Of a stretch of DNA of 64,000 nt, positions 35,877 through 44,320 are shown piece after piece. Both the position numbers and the translations under genes were made by a program. Below the pieces are notes generated by a model. It was not told the DNA's origin and searched no databases. It was given only the letters and a program-made list of their open reading frames with translations. The stretch is from Frateuria flava (GTDB taxonomy: Bacteria > Pseudomonadota > Gammaproteobacteria > Xanthomonadales > Rhodanobacteraceae), in the NCBI RefSeq assembly GCF_017837635.1, contig NZ_JAGJRS010000004.1, positions 62,001-126,000 on the forward strand, given 5' to 3'. How positions within the stretch are numbered: position 1 is the stretch's first letter; the number at the start of each line of letters is the position of its first letter.

Positions 35877-36751
35877 GCACGTTCCATCTCGACCGCGCCC
35901 GCGTGCGCCGCAACTTCGCCCGCGCCGCGGCGACCTACGAGCAGCACGACGTGTTGCAGCGCGAGGTGCAGGCGGATCTTCTTGGCCGTCTGGACTTCTA
36001 TCTGCAGACGCCCGAACGGGTCCTCGACGTCGGCGCCGGCACCGGGCGCGGCAGCGCGCTGCTGAAGAAGCGCTACCCGAAGGCGCAGGTGATCGCGGTC
36101 GACCTGGCGCAGCCGATGCTGCACGCGGCGCGCAGGCACCAGGCGTTGCTGCGACCGTTCCAGCGCGTCTGCGCCGAGGCCACCGCACTGCCGCTGCCCG
36201 ACCGCAGCGTTGACGTGCTGCACTCCAACCTGTGCTTCCAGTGGATCGACGACCTGCCCGCGCTGTTCGGCGAGTGCGTGCGCGTGCTCAAGCCCGGCGG
36301 CCTGCTGGCCTTCTCCAGCTTCGGCCCCGATACGCTGAAGGAACTGCGCGCCGCCTGGGCGGCGGTCGACCAGCACTCGCACGTCAGCCGTTTCCTGGAC
36401 ATGCACGACGTGGGCGACGCGATGATCAACGCCGGCCTGCGCGATCCGGTGCTGGACGTCGCCCGCTACACGCTGACCTACAGTGACCCGCGCGCGCTGC
36501 TCAAGGAGCTCAAGGGCCTGGGCGCCACCCACGCCGACCGCGCGCGCGAACGCCACCTCACCGGCAAGCGCCACTACCGCGGCATGCTCGCCGCCTACGA
36601 GGCGATGCGCGTGGACGGTCGCGTCCCGGCCACCTGGGAAGTGGTGACCGCGCATGCCTGGGGTCCGCCGCCCGGCCAGGCGCGTCGCACGCCCGAGGGC
36701 GAGATCGCCACCTTCTCGCTGTCCAGCCTGCGCGGCTCGCGCCGGCGCTGA
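35873..36751 (+). CDS. bioC: malonyl-ACP O-methyltransferase
   Basis: 292-residue SAM-dependent methyltransferase that masks malonyl-ACP so it can be extended to pimeloyl. It begins FHLDRARVRRNFARAAATYE, a BioC signature; the SAM loop is VLDVGAGTGRGSALLKK near 50. Downstream segments LHSNLCFQWIDDLP and FSSFGPDTLKELR also fit BioC. It is the last gene of the biotin run, followed by a REP element. BioC and BioH together make the pimeloyl arm used by BioF; bioA and bioD are not in the window. Confidence 0.95.
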   Translation: MSTFHLDRARVRRNFARAAATYEQHDVLQREVQADLLGRLDFYLQTPERVLDVGAGTGRGSALLKKRYPKAQVIAVDLAQPMLHAARRHQALLRPFQRVCAEATALPLPDRSVDVLHSNLCFQWIDDLPALFGECVRVLKPGGLLAFSSFGPDTLKELRAAWAAVDQHSHVSRFLDMHDVGDAMINAGLRDPVLDVARYTLTYSDPRALLKELKGLGATHADRARERHLTGKRHYRGMLAAYEAMRVDGRVPATWEVVTAHAWGPPPGQARRTPEGEIATFSLSSLRGSRRR

Positions 36752-36760
36752 GACATCCGG

Positions 36761-36815
36761 GGAGCGCACCCTGGTGCGCGACCCGTAGCCCGGCGTCGCG
36801 CACCGGGTGCGCTCC
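36761..36815. repeat. GGAGCGCACCC inverted repeat
   Basis: Long inverted repeat beginning GGAGCGCACCCTGGTGCGCG and ending with its near-complement GGTGCGCTCC. It is closely related to the element at 45846-45918. It sits between the converging bioC and acyltransferase genes and may serve as a terminator. Confidence 0.7.
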
Positions 36816-36825
36816 TGCAACGAAC

Positions 36826-37953
36826 CTACGCGGCCGCCGACAGGTCCGCGGTGACGCATGGCCGGCGCCCATCCCGTCGCTCGCGCCAGCGCAGGAACGG
36901 CCGCTCCACCGCGTAATGCAGCGCCGCACCGACCGCCAGCACGCCAACCGCGTACAGCGCGAACGCGCTCAGCCCATGCCACTGCCACGGACCGACCCAC
37001 CACGTCGCCACCGCGTGCAGCGCCAGCTTGTGACTGAGGTACAGGCTGTAGGAAATCCGCGCCAGCCAGCCCACCCCCGGCACCGCGCAGCGCGCGGGCA
37101 TCGCTGTCGCCGCGCCCACGCACAGCGCCAGCGCGAGCGACAGCAGGGGATACCCCACCACCGAGGGCCAGAACCCCAGCCGCTCGCGAAACAGCCACCA
37201 CGCCAGCGCGAACAGCGCCAGCCCCGCCGCGAGCGCCACGCCGGCATGTCGCTGCAGGCGCGCCCACGCCTGCGGCCGACCCACGCGCAACCCCGCCAGC
37301 GCCACGCCGGCGAGCAGGCCGTCCAGCCGCGCCCAGGTCGGGTAATAGATGCCCTCGACGAAGCGCAGCCCGAACGCCGGCCCCGGCTGCCCGATCACCG
37401 GCGCCATGGCGTGCAGCCACACGTAGCTGCGCACGGCCATGCCCAGGGCAGCCACGCCCACTCCCACCGCCAGCGCCTTGCCCAGCGACGGCCGTCGCAC
37501 CAGCCACCAGGCCAGCCACGGGAACAGCAGGTAGAAGTGCTCCTCCACGCACAACGACCAGGCGTGCGAGAACGCCTTGTCGTGCTCGTAGTCGATCAGC
37601 AGGTTGAGCGTGAAGCTCAGGAACTGCCACGCCGGTGCCAGGCCCGGCGCTTCGCGCAGCGCCGGCCAGGCCACGTACACCGCCAGCACCGCCACGAAGG
37701 CCGGCAGGATGCGGAACGCACGGCGCCGGTAGAACGCCCGCCATCCCAACGCTTCCCCACGCGCCAGCGACGCCAGCAGCGGATGGCCGATCAGGTAGCC
37801 GGACAGGACGAAGAACAGGTCCACGCCCATCCAGCCGTCGTTGCCCAGCCAGGCGAAACGCCCGCCCAGTCCTCCGACCACGTAGGAGTGGAAAAGCATG
37901 ACCCACACGATGGCCCAGGCGCGCAGCAGGTCCAGGCCGGGAAGGCGTTGCAT
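36826..37953 (-). CDS. acyltransferase-3 family membrane protein (OafA/YrhL-like)
   Basis: 375-residue polytopic protein with about ten membrane helices. It starts PGLDLLRAWAIVWVMLFHSY, the family's first helix with the key His, then GVDLFFVLSGYLI and FYRRRAFRILPAF. Such proteins transfer acetyl or other acyl groups to sugars of O-antigen, capsule, peptidoglycan or exopolysaccharide. The substrate is unknown. The gene lies 101 bases downstream of the LytTR regulator on the same strand, so it could be part of that operon or a separate unit. Confidence 0.89.
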   Translation of the reverse strand: MQRLPGLDLLRAWAIVWVMLFHSYVVGGLGGRFAWLGNDGWMGVDLFFVLSGYLIGHPLLASLARGEALGWRAFYRRRAFRILPAFVAVLAVYVAWPALREAPGLAPAWQFLSFTLNLLIDYEHDKAFSHAWSLCVEEHFYLLFPWLAWWLVRRPSLGKALAVGVGVAALGMAVRSYVWLHAMAPVIGQPGPAFGLRFVEGIYYPTWARLDGLLAGVALAGLRVGRPQAWARLQRHAGVALAAGLALFALAWWLFRERLGFWPSVVGYPLLSLALALCVGAATAMPARCAVPGVGWLARISYSLYLSHKLALHAVATWWVGPWQWHGLSAFALYAVGVLAVGAALHYAVERPFLRWRERRDGRRPCVTADLSAAA

Positions 37954-38054
37954 GGGCAGTCCTTTTCCACGTTGCGGAAGCGGCACTCTGCCAGACCCCA
38001 CCCATGCGGTTCGGGCAAAGCCGGGGCGGAACACGGGCGGGCGCAGGGCCGGGT

Positions 38055-38795
38055 TCAAAGCGCCTCGCTGGCCAGCAGCGCGGCGCGCAGCGCATCGACA
38101 TAGGTGCGGCTGGCGCGCAGTACGGTCCCGTCGCGCAGACGCAGCAGGTGGTCGCGGTTGGACAACGCCTGCATTTCGGCCACGCGGTCCAGCCGCACGA
38201 TCGCCGAGCGGTGGACGCGCACGAACTGCGCCGGGTCCAGCCGACGGGCCAGCCGCTGCAGCGGCTCGCGCAACAGGTGCAACTGCTCGCCCACGTGCAG
38301 ACCGGCGTAGTCGCCGTGCGCCTCGATCCAGTCGATCTGCTCCGCCTGCACCAGCCGCACGCGATGGCCAAGACGCACCTGGAACCGCGTGGCATGGCGC
38401 GATGCGCGCGCCGGTGTGTCGCCACGCTGCCAGGCCAGCGCCTGGCGCGCGCGGTCCAGCGCATCGGCGAAGCGTTCCTCGTCGATCGGCTTGAGCAGGT
38501 AGTCCAGCGCGCGCAGCTCGAAGGCGCGCAGCGCGAACTGCTCGTAGGCGGTGAGCAACACGGCGAGGGGACGTCGCTCCGGCGGCAGCGCTTCGAGCAC
38601 GTCCAGGCCGCTCAGGCCGGGCATCTGCACGTCCAGGAACAATAGGTCGGGCGCCTGCGACTGCAGTGCGGCGAGCGCGGATGGGCCGTCCGTGCACTCG
38701 CCGACCAGCGTGACGTCGGCATGCCCGGCAAGTCGGGCGCGCACGCCGCCGCGGGCCAGGGGTTCGTCGTCGACGATCAGCACGCGCAGGGTCAT
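38055..38795 (-). CDS. LytTR-family response regulator
   Basis: 246-residue two-component regulator. The receiver domain starts LRVLIVDDEPLARGGVRARL, with phosphorylation site Asp55 in LLFLDVQMPGLSG and the conserved Lys in YLLKPIDE near 106. The C-terminal LytTR DNA-binding domain begins near 140 (FQVRLGHRVRLVQAEQIDWI), with the typical VRVHRSAIVRLD and DGTVLRASRTYV. It would be activated by the kinase next door, whose gene overlaps it by four bases. LytTR regulators often control exopolysaccharide, biofilm or virulence genes. The start is at 38795. Confidence 0.93.
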   Translation of the reverse strand: MTLRVLIVDDEPLARGGVRARLAGHADVTLVGECTDGPSALAALQSQAPDLLFLDVQMPGLSGLDVLEALPPERRPLAVLLTAYEQFALRAFELRALDYLLKPIDEERFADALDRARQALAWQRGDTPARASRHATRFQVRLGHRVRLVQAEQIDWIEAHGDYAGLHVGEQLHLLREPLQRLARRLDPAQFVRVHRSAIVRLDRVAEMQALSNRDHLLRLRDGTVLRASRTYVDALRAALLASEAL

Positions 38796-39862
38796 GCGGG
38801 GACGGCCATGGTGCGAAACGGCAGGCTGATCTCGACCCGGCAATCGCCGCCGGGCGCCAGGTGGAAGTCGAACGCGTGCGCCGCGCCATACAGGCGGGCC
38901 AGCCGTTCGCGCACGTTGCGCAGGCCGATCGTCGGATGCGGTCCGTCGTTCGCCGGCGACGGCACACCGTCGTTGAAGAGCTGCAACGTGATGCGTTCGC
39001 CCACGCGCTCGACCTGCAGCCGCACCCGGCCACCCTCGGCGCGCGGCGCGATGCCATGGCGGATCGCGTTCTCCACCAGCGGCTGCAGCAGCAAGGCCGG
39101 CACCGCCGCCTGCAGCAGGTCGGGCCCGACCCGCAGCTCCAGTGCCAGGCGCTCGCCCAGGCGGATCTTCTCGATGTCCAGGTAGTGCCCGGTCAGCGCC
39201 AGCTCCTCGGCCAGAGGCACCTCGTGCGCCTCGCCGCGCTCGAGCGTGGCGCGCAGCAGGTCGGCCAGCCGCGCGAGCATGCGGTTGGCGTCGGTATTGC
39301 GCCGCTCGGCGACCAGCGTGGAAATCGCATTGAGCGTGTTGAACAGGAAGTGCGGATGGAGCTGGTAGCGCAGCGCGCGCAGCTCGGCGTCACGCGCCGC
39401 GGCCTGCGCCTCGCGCACCCGCGCGCGCTCGGCCTGCAGCGCCAGCGTGTGGTCGACCACGGCGTGGATCGCACAGAAGGCGATCAGCGCGAGCCAGCAG
39501 CCATCCAGGCCGCCGAACAGGCGCAGCCAGTCGAACCGCGGCAGTGCCTGCCAATGCAGTGCAAGCAGTTCCGCCAGCGCGTTGTTGGCCAGCGACATCA
39601 CATAGGTCAGCGCCAGCAGCGCGAGTACCGCGAGCGGCCATGGCGCGCGCCGGCGCAGCCAGCGCTGCGCGAAGGTGAGCGGCAGCGTCCACAGCAGGTA
39701 GGCCGCCGCGTACAGGACGCGGAAGGCCACCGCGTGCGCGTGGCCCACCTCCGGCAGCGCCATCACCGTCATGCACGCGACCATGGGCATACCGGCCAGC
39801 CACGGCAGCCAGAACGGTGCGGCCACTGCGTGGTCGCTGGATCGGATCATGCGTTCCCCCAT
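38792..39862 (-). CDS. LytS/YehU-type sensor histidine kinase
   Basis: 356-residue membrane kinase. The N-terminal 140 residues hold four hydrophobic segments (for example LPWLAGMPMVACMTVMAL and WPLAVLALLALTYVMSL), a sensor with little outside the membrane. A coiled linker (LQAERARVREAQAAARDAEL) leads to the His_kinase domain with phosphoacceptor His171 in QLHPHFLFNTLNAIS, followed by the ATPase domain with PLVENAIRHGIAP and TIGLRNVRERLARLYG. It pairs with the overlapping LytTR regulator. The start may be at 39862 or four codons downstream. The signal is unknown. Confidence 0.93.
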   Translation of the reverse strand: MGERMIRSSDHAVAAPFWLPWLAGMPMVACMTVMALPEVGHAHAVAFRVLYAAAYLLWTLPLTFAQRWLRRRAPWPLAVLALLALTYVMSLANNALAELLALHWQALPRFDWLRLFGGLDGCWLALIAFCAIHAVVDHTLALQAERARVREAQAAARDAELRALRYQLHPHFLFNTLNAISTLVAERRNTDANRMLARLADLLRATLERGEAHEVPLAEELALTGHYLDIEKIRLGERLALELRVGPDLLQAAVPALLLQPLVENAIRHGIAPRAEGGRVRLQVERVGERITLQLFNDGVPSPANDGPHPTIGLRNVRERLARLYGAAHAFDFHLAPGGDCRVEISLPFRTMAVPA

Positions 39863-39921
39863 GCGGCCTCACCGGTATCGAGTCTGGGCAACTGAAACGG
39901 GGGCTCCCCGATGCTCCGGGG

Positions 39922-39949
39922 CGTCATACCCGCGAAAGCAGGAATGACG
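39922..39949. repeat. CGTCATACCCGCGAAAGC repeat
   Basis: Palindromic unit with CGTCAT and ATGACG arms around CCCGCGAAAGCAGGA. Very similar short repeats are scattered through many proteobacterial genomes. It lies between the kinase gene and the NTF2-like gene. Confidence 0.6.
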
Positions 39950-40030
39950 TCCGTTGGGCGGCCGGGGCGTTCGTTTGAGACTCGACGCTGATCAGGCTTG
40001 CGGGAGGCCCAAGCGCCTCCCGCGCGCACT

Positions 40031-40531
40031 TTAGCGCGCCCGGTCCGGGTAGCTCGAATAAGCCATCGCGCTGATCTTCCAGCCGTCGTTGGTGTGCACC
40101 AGTTGCCAGGTCTCGCTGCCGACGTTGTTGCGCTTGCCGTCGACCAGGAACACGAAGTCGAAGTACACCGCGGCCACCGCGCCATCGGTGTGGATGCGCA
40201 CGTTCTCGAACTTCTCTTCGATGGGTTGCTTCGCACCGGCCACGAAGGCGGCGAAATGTCGGTAGCTGTCTGCATGCACGCGCGACAGGTCCGGCTTGCG
40301 CGCCTTGATCTGCTGGAAGGCATCTTCGCCCAGCACTTCGAACCACGAGCCGCCTTCGGGGACGAACAACGCCTCCAGGCCGTTCTGGTCGTGCGCAACG
40401 ATCGCCGCCTTGAAGCGCTCGATGAGCTGCGTGATCTGCGCCTGGTCCGGCTCCCCGGCGCGGGCCGCGCCGGTGAATGCCAAGCCGGCCAGGCCGGCGA
40501 ACAGGACAGCGGAAAGGACGTGCTTGTTCAT
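40031..40531 (-). CDS. exported NTF2/SnoaL-like protein
   Basis: 166-residue protein with a signal peptide (HVLSAVLFAGLAGLAFTGAA, cleaved near ARAG). The mature part is an NTF2-like fold: DQAQITQLIERFKAAIVAHD, LEALFVPEGGSWFEV, VRIHTDGAVAAVYFDFVFL and WKISAMAYSSYPD. Such proteins bind small molecules or act as isomerases or hydrolases, but no active-site signature is convincing, so function is unknown. It is likely periplasmic. It stands alone, divergent from the dehydrogenase-trehalase pair. Confidence 0.8.
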   Translation of the reverse strand: MNKHVLSAVLFAGLAGLAFTGAARAGEPDQAQITQLIERFKAAIVAHDQNGLEALFVPEGGSWFEVLGEDAFQQIKARKPDLSRVHADSYRHFAAFVAGAKQPIEEKFENVRIHTDGAVAAVYFDFVFLVDGKRNNVGSETWQLVHTNDGWKISAMAYSSYPDRAR

Positions 40532-40707
40532 GCATCGCTCCGGTGGATTGGGAGCCTCATTGGGACCTGTCCGGGGGCGCGCCTGCCAGTCCGCTGCGCC
40601 GGGCCGTGCCTGCTTGTCGACGAGGCGGTGCCGGGCTCACCGATAGCGCAATCTTCACCCGCGCGCGCCTATGCTGGGCAACCTCATCCACTTCCGAAGG
40701 AGCCGCG

Positions 40708-41475
40708 ATGGGGTTGCAAGGCAAGGTCGCGCTGGTCACCGGCGCGGCGCAGGGCATCGGTCGCGCGATCGCGCTGCGGCTGGCGCAGGAAGGCGCGTCG
40801 GTGGTGATCGAGGACCGCGTCGCCAACGACCGCGCCCGCGAGACCCTCGCGCAGGTACAGGCCACCGGTGCACGCGCCTGCCTGGTCGAGGGCGACGTGG
40901 CCCAGGTCGACGCCGTCCGACGCGTGATGACCGAGGCGGTGGCGCAGATGGGCCGGGTCGACATCCTGGTCAACAACGCGGGCGTGGAGCGACGCGCCGG
41001 CTTCCTCGACGTGACCGAGGCCGATTACGACCTGGTGCTCGACGTCAACCTCAAGGGCGTGTTCTTCCTCACCCAGGCCTTCGCGCGTCACGTGCGCGAT
41101 CGTGGCGACGGCGGGCGCATCGTCAACATCAGCTCGGTGCACGAGGAACTGCCCTTCCCGCACTTCGCCAGCTACTGCGCCAGCAAGGGCGGCGTGAAGA
41201 TGCTGATGCGCGACCTGTCGGTCGAGCTGGCGCCGCTGGGCATCACCATCAACAACATCGCGCCGGGCGCGATCAAGACGCCGATCAACGCGCAGCTGAT
41301 GAGCGACCCGGCACTGATGGCCGCGCTCAAGCGCAACATCCCGCTGCAGCGGCTCGGCTCGCCCGAGGAGGTCGCCGGTGCGGTGGCCTTCCTGTGCGGC
41401 GACGACGCCGGCTACATGACCGGCAGCACGCTGTTCGTCGACGGCGGGCTGCTGTGGAACTACGCCGAGCAATGA
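40708..41475 (+). CDS. glucose 1-dehydrogenase-like SDR
   Basis: 255-residue short-chain dehydrogenase. It has the cofactor motif TGAAQGIG (11-18), NNAG (89-92) and the catalytic Ser near 142, Tyr156 and Lys160 in SYCASKGG. The stretch ISSVHEELPFPHF and NNIAPGAIKTPINAQL strongly resembles Bacillus glucose dehydrogenase, which oxidises glucose to gluconolactone. A GAAGGAG site precedes the ATG at 40708. Its TGA overlaps the trehalase start, so the two are coupled. The acidic Glu35-Asp36 in VVIEDR suggests NAD rather than NADP, but this is not proven. Confidence 0.9.
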   Translation: MGLQGKVALVTGAAQGIGRAIALRLAQEGASVVIEDRVANDRARETLAQVQATGARACLVEGDVAQVDAVRRVMTEAVAQMGRVDILVNNAGVERRAGFLDVTEADYDLVLDVNLKGVFFLTQAFARHVRDRGDGGRIVNISSVHEELPFPHFASYCASKGGVKMLMRDLSVELAPLGITINNIAPGAIKTPINAQLMSDPALMAALKRNIPLQRLGSPEEVAGAVAFLCGDDAGYMTGSTLFVDGGLLWNYAEQ

Positions 41476-43061
41476 GCGACCAGACCAAGCGCCAGAACGA
41501 GGAGAACGCGGCCAGCGTCCCCAAGGCGGACACCCTCACGCCGGCGGACCGCTACCAGGAGCTGTTCATCGCGGTGCAGATGGGCTGCGTGTTCTCCGAC
41601 AGCAAGACCTTCGTCGATTGCGTGCCGCGCGGCGACCCGGAGGACATCCTGGAGCAGTACCGCGAGCAATGCGACGACGACGGCTTCGACCTGGCCGGCT
41701 TCGTGCACGCGAACTTCGAACCACCGCAGGTGCACACCAGCCACTACAAGTCGCCGCCCGGGCAACCGCTCAAGGCGCACATCGACAGCCTGTGGGACGT
41801 GCTCACCCGCCACCCGCGCCAGCATCCGCCGAACTCGTCGATCCTGCCGCTGCCCAACGATTACGTGGTGCCCGGCGGACGCTTCGCCGAGCTGTACTAC
41901 TGGGATTCCTACTTCACCATGCTGGGCCTGGCCGAGAGCGGCCGGCACGACCTGCTGGCGTCGATGGCGAACAATTTCGCCTACCTGATCGACACCTACG
42001 GCCACGTGCCCAACGGCAACCGCACCTATTACCTCAGTCGCTCGCAGCCGCCGGTGTTCGCGCTGATGGTGGAGCTGTTCGAGTCGAACGGCGTGTGCAA
42101 GGCGATCGAGTACCTGCCACGGCTGCGCAAGGAATACAACTTCTGGATGGCCGGCGCCGAGGAAATGCGCCCGGGCGACGCGCGCCGGCACTGCGTCTGC
42201 CTGGACGACGGCAGCATCCTCAACCGCTACTGGGATGACCGCGACACGCCGCGCGAGGAGTCCTACCGCGAGGACGTGCTCACCGCGCGCAAGTCCGATC
42301 GACCGGCGCACCATGTGTATCGCGAGCTGCGCGCCGGCGCGGCCTCCGGCTGGGACTTCAGCTCACGCTGGTGCGACGGCCCGGAGCTGTCGACCATCCG
42401 CACCACCTCGATCCTGCCGGTGGACCTCAACTGCTTGCTGTACAAGCTGGAGCGGCAGATCTGCCTGCTCAACCACGCGGTGGGCCAGCGCAAGCAGGCG
42501 GAGAAGTTCCAGCAGCGCGCCGAACAGCGCAAGCAGGGCATCGAGCGATTGCTGTGGAACGCGCAGGCCGGCGCCTTCCTCGACTACGACTTCGAGCGGG
42601 CGTCGCCGCGCGAGGCGCTCAACAGCGCCACCGCCGCGCCGCTGTTCATCGGCCTGGCCAGCCGCGAACAGGCCCATCGCACCGCGCAGGCGCTGCGCGA
42701 CCGGCTGTTGTGCGAGGGCGGGCTCGGCACGAGCGAACTGGACAGCGGGCAGCAGTGGGACCAGCCCAACGGCTGGGCGCCGCTGCACTGGATGGCGATC
42801 CGCGGCATGCGCAACTACGACATCAATGCCGACGACATCGCCTGCCGCTGGTTGCGCACCGTGGGCACGCTCTACAAGAAGGAGAGCAAGCTGGTGGAGA
42901 AATACGTGGTCACCCACGACGGTGACGACGCCGAGGGTGGTGGCGGCGGCGAGTACCCGTTGCAGGACGGCTTCGGTTGGACCAACGGGGTGACGCGGCG
43001 GCTGTTGCACGAGGACCCCGGCAACGAGGCGAACCAGGCCAAGGCCGCGAGCAAGTCGTAG
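41472..43061 (+). CDS. treF: cytoplasmic trehalase
   Basis: 529-residue GH37 glycosidase splitting trehalose into two glucose molecules. There is no signal peptide, so it acts in the cytoplasm, like TreF. The two family signatures are PGGRFAELYYWDSYF near 136 and QWDQPNGWAPLHW near 426; DSLWDVL and SGWDFSSRW also fit, and the C-terminal GGGGEYPLQDGFGWTNGV completes the site. The start overlaps the glucose dehydrogenase stop. The pair would turn trehalose into glucose and then gluconolactone. The N-terminal 25 residues are polar and variable. Confidence 0.94.
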   Translation: MSDQTKRQNEENAASVPKADTLTPADRYQELFIAVQMGCVFSDSKTFVDCVPRGDPEDILEQYREQCDDDGFDLAGFVHANFEPPQVHTSHYKSPPGQPLKAHIDSLWDVLTRHPRQHPPNSSILPLPNDYVVPGGRFAELYYWDSYFTMLGLAESGRHDLLASMANNFAYLIDTYGHVPNGNRTYYLSRSQPPVFALMVELFESNGVCKAIEYLPRLRKEYNFWMAGAEEMRPGDARRHCVCLDDGSILNRYWDDRDTPREESYREDVLTARKSDRPAHHVYRELRAGAASGWDFSSRWCDGPELSTIRTTSILPVDLNCLLYKLERQICLLNHAVGQRKQAEKFQQRAEQRKQGIERLLWNAQAGAFLDYDFERASPREALNSATAAPLFIGLASREQAHRTAQALRDRLLCEGGLGTSELDSGQQWDQPNGWAPLHWMAIRGMRNYDINADDIACRWLRTVGTLYKKESKLVEKYVVTHDGDDAEGGGGGEYPLQDGFGWTNGVTRRLLHEDPGNEANQAKAASKS

Positions 43062-43148
43062 CTCCTTTACCTGTCGCGCTGGGTCGGTCCTTGAAGTGGC
43101 CGTGTGCCCCAACGCCCTGATCGCCAACGAACGAGCAACGACCGCCGT

Positions 43149-43207
43149 AGGGTGGGCTTCAGCCCACCGTCGCTCGAACCCCAGGCACATGGGCTGAAGC
43201 CCACCCT
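43149..43207. repeat. AGGGTGGGCTTCAGCCCA inverted repeat
   Basis: Perfect 18-base arms (AGGGTGGGCTTCAGCCCA and TGGGCTGAAGCCCACCCT) separated by 23 bases; each arm is itself partly palindromic. It lies between the converging trehalase and DUF72 genes and may terminate both. A relic of the same family is near 54238. Confidence 0.75.
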
Positions 43208-43213
43208 GCCCGT

Positions 43214-44083
43214 TCAGAGGCCGAGCTTGCGCATCAGCGCTTGCGCGTCGAAGGGCGCGTGTACCTTGGCATCGTTGTCGAAGTAGCAGTACACGTCGCG
43301 GCTGGCGCGCTTCGGCAGTGGCCGCGGGCTGGCGCACACGGCATCGGCCGGTTGGCCGCCCTGCGACCAGGCCCGGATGCGCGCGGCCCAGCGCTCCAGC
43401 GCCGGGTCGCTGTAGCCGCTGGTGTAGAGCTTCTCGTCGCCATGCAGGCGCAGGTACATGAAGTCGGCGGTGACGTCCTCGAGGTACGGCCAGCGCCCGG
43501 CGGTGTCGGCCACCACCAGCGCGACCTTGTGCCGGCGCAGCAGCGCGATGAACGCGTCGCAGATGAAGCTCTCATGGCGGATCTCCAGCGCGTGGCGCAG
43601 GCGACGCTTGCGGTCGGGCGTGATGCTGGCGCCGTGTTTCAGGCGGTGGTCGTGCTGGCGCGCCAGCGCCGCCGCCTGGTGGGTGTCGCGGGGCAGCGCG
43701 CCGAGAAACTGGTCGAACAGCGCCTCGTCGAAGCGCTGGTTGGGCGGGCACTGCCACAGGATCGGGCCCAGCTTCGGACCCAGTTCGAACAGGCCCGAGG
43801 CGAGGAAGTTGGCGAGCGGTCCTTCGAAGTCGCGCAGCCGCTTGATGTGCGTGATGAAGCGCGGCCCCTTCACCGCGAAGACGAAGCCGCGCGGTGTGTC
43901 CGCGTTCCAGCACGCGTAGCTGGCAGGCCGTTGCAGGCTGTAGAACGAGCCGTTCAGCTCCACGCTGCCGACCTGGCGCGAGGCGTACGCGAGTTCGGCC
44001 CGCTGCGGCAGGTCCTTCGGATAGAACACGCCGCGCCAGGGCGCGTAACGCCATCCGGAAATGCCGACGCGCAGTGTGGCCAC
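43214..44083 (-). CDS. DUF72 family protein
   Basis: 289-residue protein of the DUF72 (YecE-like) family, which has a TIM-barrel fold and unknown function. It starts ATLRVGISGWRYAPWRGVFY, then GSVELNGSFYSLQRPASY, FVFAVKGPRFITHIKRL and GPILWQCPPNQRFDE. I chose the GTG at 44083, preceded by AGGATGGAG; an ATG at 44161 would add 26 residues. Its stop is only seven bases from a repeat. Confidence 0.88.
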   Translation of the reverse strand: MATLRVGISGWRYAPWRGVFYPKDLPQRAELAYASRQVGSVELNGSFYSLQRPASYACWNADTPRGFVFAVKGPRFITHIKRLRDFEGPLANFLASGLFELGPKLGPILWQCPPNQRFDEALFDQFLGALPRDTHQAAALARQHDHRLKHGASITPDRKRRLRHALEIRHESFICDAFIALLRRHKVALVVADTAGRWPYLEDVTADFMYLRLHGDEKLYTSGYSDPALERWAARIRAWSQGGQPADAVCASPRPLPKRASRDVYCYFDNDAKVHAPFDAQALMRKLGL

Positions 44084-44256
44084 GCTCCATCCTGTCCGCA
44101 GAAACCGCCCTCCATGCAAGCGTCCGCCAGGTGATGCACCGGTGAACCGCTGCAGCGCCATCGCCTCCGACGCGTCGCAAGCGCCGCGTCCGCCTGTTGG
44201 CAGCTTGCCCTGCGTTCGCGCGGAAACGTCCGTTAGTGCGACACCACGCCTGTGAT

Positions 44257-44280
44257 CCTTCCCCGGTTCACCGGGGAAGG
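44257..44280. repeat. CCTTCCCCGG hairpin
   Basis: Perfect 10-base stem CCTTCCCCGG / CCGGGGAAGG with a TTCA loop, in the space after the tag gene. It is related to the longer hairpin at 14510-14542. It probably ends the leftward tag transcript, though no T-run is present. Confidence 0.6.
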
Positions 44281-44320
44281 TGCCGAAGCTCGGATGGGCA
44301 GGCGTTGCCGACTCGCCTGT

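Noticed and set aside
35507-39057. Two long minus-strand frames across bioH/bioC, the acyltransferase and LytTR genes
   Set aside because: They are other-frame shadows; the parts that look like an acyltransferase belong to the real gene at 36826-37953.
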